The translations under genes were made by a program, and so were the position numbers. Below the pieces are notes generated by a model. That model ran no database searches, had not been told where the DNA came from, and worked only from the letters and a program-made list of their open reading frames with translations. Shown in pieces: positions 1-8,082 of a stretch of 45,440 nucleotides of DNA. Numbering within the stretch: the stretch's first letter is position 1; the number at the start of each line of letters is the position of its first letter. This stretch comes from Sabulicella glaciei (lineage in GTDB: Bacteria; Pseudomonadota; Alphaproteobacteria; Acetobacterales; Acetobacteraceae), in assembly GCF_026183895.1 (NCBI RefSeq), contig NZ_JAPFQI010000027.1:1-45440 (forward strand), in the 5' to 3' direction.

Positions 1-1
1 G

Positions 2-1984
2 CCGGCGCTGCTGCTGCGCGGGGTGCAGCCGCGCCTCGCCGCGCCGCTGGCCGCCGCGCCGGCGCTGCGGGTCGAGGCCTGGGTGACGCCGCCCGCCTAT
101 ACCGGCGCGCCGCCGGTCTTCCTGCCGGCCGGGGGCGGCTCGGCCACCGTGCCGGCCGGGTCACGGCTGCAACTCGCCGTGTCCAACGCCGCCTCGCCCG
201 CCGTCGAGGGCATCGCGCTGCAGCCGCTCGGCGGCACCTCCCATGGCGGCGAGGCGGTGCTGGAGGAGGGCACGCGCGTCACGCTGCGCGACGGCGGGCG
301 CGAGGTGGCGACCTGGTCGCTGGCGGTGCAGGGGGACGCGCCGCCCGTGGCGCGCTTCCCGGAGGCGCCCTCGCGCGCCCCGCGCGGCCTCGGCATCCGC
401 CTGCCCTGGCAGGTGGAGGATGATTGGGGCGTGCTGGCGCTGCGGGCGGAGATCCGCCTCGCCGCGCGCCCGGACGCCGCGCCCGTGGTGCTGGACGTCG
501 CCCTGCCCGCCGCCGCGCCGCGCCAGGCGCGTGGGCAGATGCCAGCGGAGCTGTCGGCGCATCCCTGGGCCGGGCTGCCGGTCACGCTGCGCCTCGTGGC
601 GCGCGACGGGGCGGGGCAGGAGGGCCTGTCGGAGGAGGCGTCGCTCGAATTGCCTGAGCGTTCCTTCAACCACCCGGTTTCCCGCGCGATCATCGCCGTG
701 CGCAAGGCGCTGTCCGTCGCGCCGGGGGAGCGGCTGGCGGCGATGCGCGCCCTGGACCGCATCGTGGCCGAGCCGGAAGCCTTCGAGCACGACGCCGCTA
801 CGCAGCTTTCGCTCCGCACCGCCCGCACCCAGCTGGGGCGCGACCGGCGGGAGGAGGCGGTGGGCGAGGTGCAGGAACTCCTCTGGGAAGCGGCGCTGGC
901 GCTGGAGGAAGGCCGCGACGGCCGCACCGCCCGCGCCCTGGCCGAGGCGCAGGAAGCCCTGCGCGAGGCGCTGGAGCAGAGCGAGCGCGAGCCGGGCGAC
1001 CAGCAGGCGCGCGAGGAGCTGCGCCAGCGCATCGAGGAGCTGCGCGAGGCGATCCGCCGCCACCTGGAGGCGCTGGCGGAAAGGCTTCAGCGCGAGAATG
1101 CCGAGGCGCTGCCCTATGACCCGCAGCAGCGCATGATGGACGGGCGCGACATGGAGCGCCGCACCCGCCGCATGGAGCAGGCGGCGCGCGAGGGCCGCAC
1201 GGAGGATGCGCGGCGCGAGCTGGCGGAGCTGGAGGAGATGCTGCGCGCCTTGCAGGAGGGACGTGTCGCGCGGGGCGAAAGTCCGCAGCGACAGGGCCAG
1301 CGGCAGCGCGGCCAGCAGCAGATGGGCGCCGTGCAGGACTTGCTGCGCCGCCAGACGGAAATGCTGGACGGGGCCCAGCGCCGCGCCGACGAGGAGGATC
1401 GCCGCCGGTCGCAGACCCGCCGCAACCAGCCCCCGCCCCCCGCGGACCCGGAGGCGGAGCGGCAGCGGCGCGAGGAGGCGCGGCAGCAGCGCGCCCTGCG
1501 CCGCGCCCTGGGCGAGCTGATGCAGCAGCATGGCGACCTGACCGGCGAGGTGCCGGAGGGGCTCGGCCGCGCCGGCCAGGCGATGCGCGACGCGCAGGAG
1601 GCGCTGAGCCAGGGCGGCGATGCCCGCCCCTCGCAGCAGGAGGCGATCCGGCGGCTGCAGGAAAGCGGGCGGCAGATGGCGCAGCAGATGCAGCGCCAGT
1701 TCGGCGGCCAGGGCGAGGGCGAGGGCGGCGACGACATGACTGGCGAGGCCGAGAACGGCAGCCAGGACAGCGAGCAGGAGATGGGCGAGGGGCGCGACCC
1801 GCTGGGCCGCCGCGGCCGCGAGGCGACGGGGCAGGCGGATAACGGCTCCGACACCCGTGTTCCGGACGAGGCCGAACTGCTGCGCACCCGCCGCCTGCAG
1901 GACGAGCTGCGCCGCCGCGGCGCCGAACGCGCCCGCCCGGCGGAGGAGCTGGACTACATCGACCGGCTGCTGCGCCGCTTCTAG
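2..1984 (+). CDS. TIGR02302/DUF4175 family protein, 5' end missing
   Basis: The reading frame is open from the first bases of the window, so the true start lies upstream. The visible 660 residues look like the C-terminal part of the TIGR02302 (DUF4175) family of alphaproteobacterial proteins, whose missing N-terminus normally carries membrane helices. About the first 200 residues are a beta-rich, Ala/Pro-rich region. The rest is a very long charged Glu/Arg/Gln-rich stretch with heptad-like pattern, which predicts extended coiled coil, ending in a helix with the sequence LDYIDRLLRRF. The acidic and Gln-rich segment near residues 560-600 is low complexity. The function of the family is unknown; I assign the family from composition, length and the C-terminal signature, not from a search. 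It converges on the S8 protease gene with a 36-nt gap. Confidence 0.7.
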   Translation, partial: PALLLRGVQPRLAAPLAAAPALRVEAWVTPPAYTGAPPVFLPAGGGSATVPAGSRLQLAVSNAASPAVEGIALQPLGGTSHGGEAVLEEGTRVTLRDGGREVATWSLAVQGDAPPVARFPEAPSRAPRGLGIRLPWQVEDDWGVLALRAEIRLAARPDAAPVVLDVALPAAAPRQARGQMPAELSAHPWAGLPVTLRLVARDGAGQEGLSEEASLELPERSFNHPVSRAIIAVRKALSVAPGERLAAMRALDRIVAEPEAFEHDAATQLSLRTARTQLGRDRREEAVGEVQELLWEAALALEEGRDGRTARALAEAQEALREALEQSEREPGDQQAREELRQRIEELREAIRRHLEALAERLQRENAEALPYDPQQRMMDGRDMERRTRRMEQAAREGRTEDARRELAELEEMLRALQEGRVARGESPQRQGQRQRGQQQMGAVQDLLRRQTEMLDGAQRRADEEDRRRSQTRRNQPPPPADPEAERQRREEARQQRALRRALGELMQQHGDLTGEVPEGLGRAGQAMRDAQEALSQGGDARPSQQEAIRRLQESGRQMAQQMQRQFGGQGEGEGGDDMTGEAENGSQDSEQEMGEGRDPLGRRGREATGQADNGSDTRVPDEAELLRTRRLQDELRRRGAERARPAEELDYIDRLLRRF

Positions 1985-2020
1985 GGACGCAGCGGGCCGG
2001 TCAGCGCCTTCCGGCGAAAA

Positions 2021-5000
2021 CTACGCCAGCAGGCTCCAGGCTTCCGGCTGGGCCGGCAGGCTGCCTGACCAGAGCCGCGTCGTGCCGCCCATCTCCCACA
2101 GGCGGTACTCGCCCTCGCCGGAGCGCCACAGGATGTCGGCGCGGTCGTCGCCGCTGTAGTCAGCGACGGCGGCGAAGCTCCACCCCGCGCCCGGGCCGTC
2201 CAGCGTCGCCTCGGCGCGCCGCCCGGTCTCGTCCAGCAGCCACAGGCGCAGCCCGGCCTCGGCCGGGTCCCACCAGAGGAGGTCGGCGCGGCCATCGCCG
2301 TCGAGGTCGCCCGAGCCGACGAAGTCCCAGCCGGCGTTGCGCGTGCCGAGGAAGACCGTGTCGGTGATCGCGAGCCCCTCGCAGGCCCAGAAGAAGACCT
2401 CGCCGGCCGGGGCGCAGAAGATCTGGTCGGCGCGGCCGTCGCCGGTGGCATCGGCGGCGGACAGCCATTCCCATCCCGCGCCCAGCCCGGCCGCAACCCC
2501 GCCTCCCAGCGTGAGGAATCCGGCTTCCGTCGCGGTCCAGCCGGCGAGGAACCCCGTCTCGTGCTGCCACAGGATGTCGGCGCGGCCATCACCATCCAGG
2601 TCGGACAGGGCGCGCACCGTCCAGCCCTCCACGATGCCCAGATCCACCGTGGTCCAGGCATCCGCGATGCTGACGGTGAAGCGCAGGCTGCCATCCGCGC
2701 CGCGCCACAGCATGTCGGCGCGGCCATCGCCCGACCAGTCGCCGGTGGCCACCAGCGTGTCGGTGGCGCCGATCGCGGCGCCGCCCGGCGCGAAGCCGGA
2801 CACCGCCTGCACGCCGTCGCCATGGAGGCGCCAGATCTGCAGCGCCCCGTTGCCGTCGCGGAACAGCAGGTCGCCATAGCCGTCGCCGGAGAAATCCGTG
2901 GGCCGGGCCATGCCCATGGCGCGCAGCCCGTCCAGGAAGACCAGCGTCTCGACCGAGGACAGGTGGTCCACCCCCTCGGCGGAGGAAACGCGGATCGTGC
3001 CGTCGGCCAGGCGCTCGATCGTCGCATCGGCGCGGTTGACGCCGAAGATGGCGAAGTCGCGCCCGACGCCGCCGTCCAGCTGGTCATTCCCCTCGTTGCC
3101 GATCAGCGTGTCCTTGCCGAAGCCGCCGCGCAGCGTGTCATGGCCGCCGAAGCCGATCAGCAAGTCGTCGCCCCAGCCGCCATCCAGCATGTTCGCCTCG
3201 GCCGAGCCGCGCAGGTCGTCGCCCGCCGCACCGCCGAAGGCGTGGCGCAGCGCGCGCTCCGCCGCCAGGGTGACGGCGACGCCGCCCAGCGTTCCCGTGC
3301 CGGCCGACAGGTCGAGCACGACGCGGCCGGTCATCGGCGCGGCGTTGATCGTGTCCACCCCCGGCGCGCCCAGCACGGCGCGGCCCAGGTCCGCCGCGAC
3401 GGCGGTGGCGAAGTCGTCCGTGTAGATCGCCTGGGTGCGCAGGTCGGCGGCCGGGACCGTGCCGAGGGAAGCCGCCCACAGGGAGTCGCCGGTCAGCAGC
3501 AGCGAGGCGCCGTTGAAGGCGCCGCCGACCCCGCCCTCGTTGGTCGCGACCTTCAGCGTCCAGGTGCCCACGGCGCTCTCGCCCCAGAAGCCCGGAGTGC
3601 CAAGCAGCGAGGGGCCGGGCCAGGGGGCAGGATTCGCGTAGTCCGGCTCCCAATCCGCATTCGGCTGGAAAAGGTTGCCGGAGGTGGTGAGGAGGCGGAT
3701 CGCCGTGCCCTCCGGCGAGATCAGCGTGACGGTGAGGTCGGAGGGGCGTGCGGCGCTGAGGTCCAGCGTCAGCTCGAGCGCGTTGAGGCGAAAGCCGGGC
3801 TGCGCGCCCGTCGGCTGCAGGATGTCGAAGGTGACGATGAGCGGCGTGCCCGAGGCGAAGCTCGCCCCCGCCGCGCCCTTGGCCTGGGTGACGGAGGTGA
3901 CGAGGTTGTGCTCCGTGCGCTGCGCCGTCCAGGTTTCGGCGAGGCGGATGGCGGCGCCGGCATCGGCCAGGCCGAAGCCGTAATCATGCGAGAAGTTCAG
4001 GCCGCCGCCATTCTTGTTGCCCGCGGCATTCTCCAGCCAAGGCGTGCGGTGCCAGCTGTCATGGCCCGCCGTTCCGGCGAGCGGGTCGGTGATCCGCGCC
4101 GTGTAGGCCAGGATCTCCATCACGTCGCGGTAGCCGAGGGCGGGATTGGCCTCCAGCATCAGCGCGACCACGCCGGCAATGGTGGGCGCGGCGGCGGAGG
4201 TGCCGTTGAAGCCCGTATAGGCGGCGCCGTACCGGGCCGGGTCGGTGTTGTAGCCGTTCACGGTCCCGACGCGGTCGGTGGAAACGACGCTGTCGCCGGT
4301 CAGCAGCAGGTCGTCGCCCGGCCCGCCGAAGCCGGAGATGAAGAGGTTGCCGCCCGGGTTGCTGTAGGAGGAAACGACGCCGCGATTATCCACCGCGGCC
4401 ACGGCGACGGTGAAGCGGCTGGCGCTGAACGCCTCCGACCCGCCATCGGCCGGGGAGGGGGCGCCGAGCTCCAGCCGCTCATTGCCGTTGCTCTTCAGGA
4501 TGATGCCGCCGAGGCCGCCGCGCCCCTCGCGCGCCACGGCTTCCAGCGCGGCGATCGAGCCGCCCTCGGGCGCGAAGCCGATGGAGGTGCCGAAGGACGC
4601 GTTGAAGATCGCGGCCCCGTCGACCAGGCCCTGCTTCAGGGCGTCCGGGATCCCGGCGGCGTTCTCGCCCAGCACGCGATAGGAAACGATGCGCGCATCG
4701 GGGGCGATGCCGGTCGCGCCCGTGAGGTTGTTGCCCGTCGCGGCGATGATTCCCGCCACCGAGGTGCCGTGATTGTCGCCCTCCGAGCCCCGGCCCGGCG
4801 CCACGGGGAGGCCGCCGGCGAGGTTCGGGTCGCCCGGAACCGGGGCGCCGGCGGGCCGGGTCCAAATGTTGGCGAGGAGGTCGGGGTGGGTCTTCTCCAC
4901 CCCCTCGTCCATCACGGCGACGAGGATGTTGCGGCCGCTCCAATGCCCCCAGGCGTCGAGCAGGCGAAGATCCACGCCGGGCGTGCCACCGGCCTGGCCG

Positions 5001-5062
5001 GTGTTCCGCAAATGCCAGGCGAGCGGAAAAAGGGGGTCGTTGGGCGTCGCGGTGAAGGGCAC
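2021..5062 (-). CDS. Secreted S8 (subtilisin/kexin-like) serine protease with P-domain, RTX and FG-GAP repeats
   Basis: This 1013-residue protein starts at a GTG preceded by GGAGG eight bases upstream; a longer frame exists but would run through the HAD gene. Domains in order: S8 peptidase with Asp52 (AVMDEG), His98 (NHGTS) and Ser289 (NGTSAAAP); a jelly-roll P/Homo B domain at about 425-527; a short RTX calcium-binding block at about 611-667 with GGxGxDxLxG motifs; then six FG-GAP/VCBS-like repeats from about 723 to the end, each carrying a D-x-(D/S)-G-D-(G/D)-x-x-D-(I/L/M) calcium loop. No N-terminal signal peptide is visible, and with RTX repeats this suggests type I secretion, although no T1SS genes are in the window. 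It is the last gene of the hemE-hemH-HAD run, 58 nt after the HAD stop. The substrate is unknown. Confidence 0.88.
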   Translation of the reverse strand: MPFTATPNDPLFPLAWHLRNTGQAGGTPGVDLRLLDAWGHWSGRNILVAVMDEGVEKTHPDLLANIWTRPAGAPVPGDPNLAGGLPVAPGRGSEGDNHGTSVAGIIAATGNNLTGATGIAPDARIVSYRVLGENAAGIPDALKQGLVDGAAIFNASFGTSIGFAPEGGSIAALEAVAREGRGGLGGIILKSNGNERLELGAPSPADGGSEAFSASRFTVAVAAVDNRGVVSSYSNPGGNLFISGFGGPGDDLLLTGDSVVSTDRVGTVNGYNTDPARYGAAYTGFNGTSAAAPTIAGVVALMLEANPALGYRDVMEILAYTARITDPLAGTAGHDSWHRTPWLENAAGNKNGGGLNFSHDYGFGLADAGAAIRLAETWTAQRTEHNLVTSVTQAKGAAGASFASGTPLIVTFDILQPTGAQPGFRLNALELTLDLSAARPSDLTVTLISPEGTAIRLLTTSGNLFQPNADWEPDYANPAPWPGPSLLGTPGFWGESAVGTWTLKVATNEGGVGGAFNGASLLLTGDSLWAASLGTVPAADLRTQAIYTDDFATAVAADLGRAVLGAPGVDTINAAPMTGRVVLDLSAGTGTLGGVAVTLAAERALRHAFGGAAGDDLRGSAEANMLDGGWGDDLLIGFGGHDTLRGGFGKDTLIGNEGNDQLDGGVGRDFAIFGVNRADATIERLADGTIRVSSAEGVDHLSSVETLVFLDGLRAMGMARPTDFSGDGYGDLLFRDGNGALQIWRLHGDGVQAVSGFAPGGAAIGATDTLVATGDWSGDGRADMLWRGADGSLRFTVSIADAWTTVDLGIVEGWTVRALSDLDGDGRADILWQHETGFLAGWTATEAGFLTLGGGVAAGLGAGWEWLSAADATGDGRADQIFCAPAGEVFFWACEGLAITDTVFLGTRNAGWDFVGSGDLDGDGRADLLWWDPAEAGLRLWLLDETGRRAEATLDGPGAGWSFAAVADYSGDDRADILWRSGEGEYRLWEMGGTTRLWSGSLPAQPEAWSLLA

Positions 5063-5120
5063 GGATTTTTCCTCCAGGCACCTTGTCGCAGCGTTGGTCT
5101 GCCCCTTCCAGATCAGGGAT

Positions 5121-5753
5121 TTACCGGAGGGCGCCCCGGACCGCGTCCTTCGTGGCCATTCCGATCCGCGCGGCGAGGGCCTGCGGGTCGAGATGCCCGC
5201 GCACCCGCAGCACGGGACAGCCGGCGGCGCGCCCCGCCGCCTCGCCCGCATCGCTGTCCTCGACGACGAGGCAATGCTCCGGCGCGGCGCCGCACAGCGC
5301 GGCGGCACGGAGGTAGAGGTCGGGCGCCGGCTTGGGGCTCGCCACATCCTCGAAGGACAGGACACGGCCGCCGAAGAAGCGGAGGAAGCCCAGCGTTTCC
5401 AGCTTCAGCCTCAGCTCGATGCGCGAGGAGTTGGAGCACACGGCCATCGCCATGCCGCGCGCGGCCAGCAAGCCGAGGCTTTCCGCCGCGCCGGGAATGG
5501 GCTGGAGGGCGCGCGTCAGCTCCGCCTGGATGTCGCGCGACAAGGAATGCGCCCAGCCCGGGGGCAGGGGGCCGGTGCGGCGCTCGATGCGCGGGATCAT
5601 GTCGGGCAGGGCGATGCCGAGGAATTCGTGCTCCGCCTCCTCGGCCGTCATCGCCCAGCTGCGCGCCGTCAATGCGCGTGCGACGATCTCGTTCACCAGG
5701 CCCTCGCTGTCGGCGAGCACCCCGTCGCAATCGAGGAGGACGGCGCGGATCAG
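5121..5753 (-). CDS. HAD-superfamily hydrolase (subfamily IA, beta-phosphoglucomutase-like)
   Basis: A 210-residue haloacid-dehalogenase-fold phosphatase or phosphomutase. Motif I is DCDGVLADSE, with the nucleophile Asp in DxD; motif II is the Ser in CSNSS; motif III is the Lys in SPKPAPD; motif IV is the acidic pair in VVEDSDAG. A helical cap lies between motifs I and II, as in subfamily IA. The start chosen is CTG at 5753, because the conserved strand IRAVLLDCDG begins there and the CTG overlaps the hemH TGA as CTGA. The nearest conventional start is ATG at 5810, which would add 19 Arg-rich residues and overlap hemH by 61 nt. The substrate cannot be told from sequence. It is co-transcribed with the haem genes by position. 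Confidence 0.85.
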   Translation of the reverse strand: MIRAVLLDCDGVLADSEGLVNEIVARALTARSWAMTAEEAEHEFLGIALPDMIPRIERRTGPLPPGWAHSLSRDIQAELTRALQPIPGAAESLGLLAARGMAMAVCSNSSRIELRLKLETLGFLRFFGGRVLSFEDVASPKPAPDLYLRAAALCGAAPEHCLVVEDSDAGEAAGRAAGCPVLRVRGHLDPQALAARIGMATKDAVRGALR

Positions 5754-6838
5754 GCAGCTTTTCTTTCGGTGGCGCGGGCATGCGGGCAGTCGCGATGCTC
5801 GCGCGGGCATTGCCGCGCGCCGGCGAAGGAACAAAGGGCGCGGCCCGATCCCCGCGCGCGCTCCACCAGCCCAGCCAGGGCGGCGATGAAGCCCGCGTCG
5901 CTGTTCTGCGCCGGAACGCGGAAATAGCCGGGAATGCCGAGCTTCTCCGCTTCCTCGCGGTATTCCACGTCCAGCTCCACCAGCGTTTCCGAGTGCTCGG
6001 ACACGAAGGCGATGGGGCAGATCAGCACGGCCGCCTTCTCGTGCGCCGCGCGCTCGATCTCGTCCTCCGTGGAAGGGCCGATCCATTTCTGCGGCGTGAC
6101 GCGCGACTGGTAGCAGGTGACGTGGTCGAGGCCGGGCTCGTCCAGCGCCCGCAGCACGGCGGCGACGGTCTGCTCCACCTGCCACTGGTAGGGATCGCCT
6201 GCCTTCACGATGCTTTCGGGCAGGCCGTGCGCGGAGAACAGCACGCGCAGCTTCGCGCCTCCCGGCAGCTTCGCCCGCGCCTCCTCCAGCGAGGCGCGCA
6301 GGAGGCGCGCGGTGGCGGCGGCGTAGCCCTCATCCGAATGGAAGCAGCACAGCGTGGTGGTGGGCACGTCGAGCCCGATTTTCCGGCACGCCTCCTCCCA
6401 GGCCGCGACGCTGCTGCCCGTCGTGGTGGTGGAGTATTGCGGGTAGAGCGGCACGAGAACCGCCTCGTCCGGCGCCCAGTCCTTGGCGGCGCGGGCGGCC
6501 TCCTCGCTCATCGGGTGCCAATAGCGCATGGCGACGAAGGACCGGTACTCGGCCTCTCCGCCCCCGGCGTTCAGCGCGGCGTCGAGGCTTCGCGCCTGCT
6601 CCACCGTCAGTTCCAGCAGCGGCGACTTGCCGCCGAGCACCGCGTAGTTCTCCTGTGCGGGCGCGGTGCGGCGCCAAGCGATCAGCCGGCCCAGCCAGGG
6701 ACGCACGAAGCCCGGCACGCGCAGGATGGCCGGGTCGGTGAACAGGTTCACCAGGAAGGGGCGCACGCTCTCGGCCCGATCCGGGCCGCCGAGGTTGAAC
6801 AGGATCAGGGCGACGCGGCGCGGCTTCTTGGGGGGCAT
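5750..6838 (-). CDS. hemH: Ferrochelatase
   Basis: The 362-residue protein inserts Fe2+ into protoporphyrin IX, the last step of protohaem synthesis. It starts with the family signature LILFNLGGPD; the catalytic His lies in FSAHGLP and the conserved acidic/His segment is SEHSETLVELD. The C-terminus has three Cys in a C-x7-C-x6-C arrangement (ALCSFAGARQC then DC), which resembles the C-terminal [2Fe-2S] ligands known in some alphaproteobacterial and animal ferrochelatases; that is inference. It lies 30 nt downstream of hemE and overlaps the start of the HAD gene, so hemE-hemH-HAD reads as one transcript leaving the origin. Confidence 0.97.
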   Translation of the reverse strand: MPPKKPRRVALILFNLGGPDRAESVRPFLVNLFTDPAILRVPGFVRPWLGRLIAWRRTAPAQENYAVLGGKSPLLELTVEQARSLDAALNAGGGEAEYRSFVAMRYWHPMSEEAARAAKDWAPDEAVLVPLYPQYSTTTTGSSVAAWEEACRKIGLDVPTTTLCCFHSDEGYAAATARLLRASLEEARAKLPGGAKLRVLFSAHGLPESIVKAGDPYQWQVEQTVAAVLRALDEPGLDHVTCYQSRVTPQKWIGPSTEDEIERAAHEKAAVLICPIAFVSEHSETLVELDVEYREEAEKLGIPGYFRVPAQNSDAGFIAALAGLVERARGSGRALCSFAGARQCPREHRDCPHARATERKAA

Positions 6839-6868
6839 GGGGGGGAGATACCCCCGCGCGGGCGCAAA

Positions 6869-7906
6869 TCAAGCCGCGCGGATGATCTCCAGCAGGCGCT
6901 CGACATGCGGGATGGGGGTGGGCTGCTCCACCCCGTGGCCCAGGTTGAAGATGTGCGGCCGCCCGCGCATGGCCTGGAGGATCAGCCGCGCCTCCACCTC
7001 CATCGCCGTGCCGCCCGCGATCAGCGCCTCCGGGTCGAGATTGCCTTGCAGGGCGATGTTCTCCGGCACGTTCGCCGCGGCCCAGGCCGGCTCCATACCC
7101 GTGTCCATCGCCACGGCCTGCATCCCGGCCTCGCGCGCGTATTCGGGCAGCAGCGCCCCGGCGAGGCGCGGGAAGCCGATCATCGGCAGGTCCGGATAGG
7201 CCTCCCGGACCGCCGCGCGGATGCGGCGCGCCGGCCCGATCACCCAGCGGCGGAAGGCGGAGGGCGGCAACTGGCCGGCCCAGGAATCGAACAGCATCAG
7301 CGCCTCCGCCCCCGCCTCGGCCTGGGCCAGCAGATAGGCGATCGTCGCCTCCTCCAGCCGGGTGAGGATATCGGCGAAAAGCTCCGGCTCGGCGTGCATC
7401 ATGCGGCGCGCGAGGTGGAATTCGCGCCCGCCCCGCCCCTCGATCATGTAGCAGCCCACCGTCCAGGGCGCACCGGCGAAGCCGATCAGCGTGACGCCGG
7501 GGTGGTCGCGCTCCAGGATGGCGCGGGTGCGGCGCACCGTCTCCATCACCGGCGCCGCCTTTGCCGTGGCCCCCGCCACGTCCAGCGCGTCGAGCCCGGC
7601 GCGGTCGGTGATGGGCGGCAGGCGCGGCCCCTCGCCCTCCACGAAGCGCAATTCCTGCCCCATGGCCCAGGGCACGACCAGGATGTCGGAGAACAGGATC
7701 GCGGCGTCCATGCCGTAGCGCCGCACCGGCTGCACCGTGACCTCGGAAGCCGCCTCGGGATCCAGGCACAGCGCCATGAAGGAGCCGGCCCGGGCCCGCA
7801 CCTCCCGGTATTCGGGAAGGTGCCGACCCGCTTGGCGCATCAGCCAGACCGGAGGGGGCGACACGGCCTCGCCGGCCAGGACACGGAGCAGGGACTTATC
7901 CGACAT
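6869..7906 (-). CDS. hemE: Uroporphyrinogen decarboxylase
   Basis: The 345-residue enzyme decarboxylates uroporphyrinogen III to coproporphyrinogen III in cytoplasmic haem synthesis. The N-terminal signature PVWLMRQAGRHLPEYR is intact (the Arg residues bind substrate carboxylates), as is the second block GFAGAPWTVGCYM. The start is ATG at 7906, giving the usual family length, with GAAAGGA 11 bases upstream; an upstream in-frame extension would run through the origin and is rejected. Its promoter must lie in the oriC gap. In Caulobacter and relatives hemE borders the chromosomal origin on exactly this side. Confidence 0.97.
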   Translation of the reverse strand: MSDKSLLRVLAGEAVSPPPVWLMRQAGRHLPEYREVRARAGSFMALCLDPEAASEVTVQPVRRYGMDAAILFSDILVVPWAMGQELRFVEGEGPRLPPITDRAGLDALDVAGATAKAAPVMETVRRTRAILERDHPGVTLIGFAGAPWTVGCYMIEGRGGREFHLARRMMHAEPELFADILTRLEEATIAYLLAQAEAGAEALMLFDSWAGQLPPSAFRRWVIGPARRIRAAVREAYPDLPMIGFPRLAGALLPEYAREAGMQAVAMDTGMEPAWAAANVPENIALQGNLDPEALIAGGTAMEVEARLILQAMRGRPHIFNLGHGVEQPTPIPHVERLLEIIRAA

Positions 7907-7914
7907 GCCCGGGC

Positions 7915-7950
7915 TTATCCTTTCAAAAAGGAAAAATAAGAAGGGTGTAG
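7915..7950. other. AT-rich stretch, candidate DNA unwinding element
   Basis: This segment contains TTATCC, a run of A, and GGAAAAATAAGAA, and is far richer in A+T than its surroundings. Read on the minus strand from the strong DnaA box it runs box, C-rich tract, then triplet-like CTT-CTT-ATT into T-rich DNA, reminiscent of the DnaA-trio layout of other origins. It also holds the hemE leader, so part of the AT content may serve that promoter. Confidence 0.5.
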
Positions 7951-7965
7951 GTGGTTGTTGGGGGG

Positions 7966-7974
7966 TGTGGATAA
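7966..7974 (-). promoter_or_regulatory. DnaA box, perfect consensus
   Basis: TTATCCACA read on the minus strand, identical to the strong DnaA box. It directly flanks the G/T-rich and AT-rich stretch leading toward hemE, the usual arrangement of a strong box beside the unwinding element. Confidence 0.85.
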
Positions 7975-7997
7975 CGGGGATGCAGCCTGTCCCCGGC

Positions 7998-8006
7998 TTG
8001 TCCACA
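7998..8006 (+). promoter_or_regulatory. DnaA box, one mismatch
   Basis: TTGTCCACA, one base from TTATCCACA and in opposite orientation to the box at 7966. The centres are 32 bp apart, about three helical turns. Confidence 0.65.
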
Positions 8007-8073
8007 GCGTCATCCCCAGAAGCGGCAGGGGAAGAAGCCCAGGCCCGTGGCGGGTTTCGCGGCGATGGCCGCG

Positions 8074-8082
8074 CCATCCACA
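8074..8082 (+). promoter_or_regulatory. Weak DnaA-box-like site
   Basis: CCATCCACA keeps the ATCCACA core and differs at the first two bases of the consensus. It counts mainly because of its place inside the origin gap. Confidence 0.45.

Noticed and set aside
1100-1800. Repetitive Gln/Glu/Arg codons as a DNA repeat array
   Set aside because: The repeats are irregular at DNA level and are explained by coiled-coil coding in the TIGR02302-type protein.
2561-7939. A 1792-codon open frame on the plus strand
   Set aside because: It runs antisense through the protease, hemH and hemE genes and is a product of high GC content; its translation is Arg/Ala/Gly-rich with no domain.
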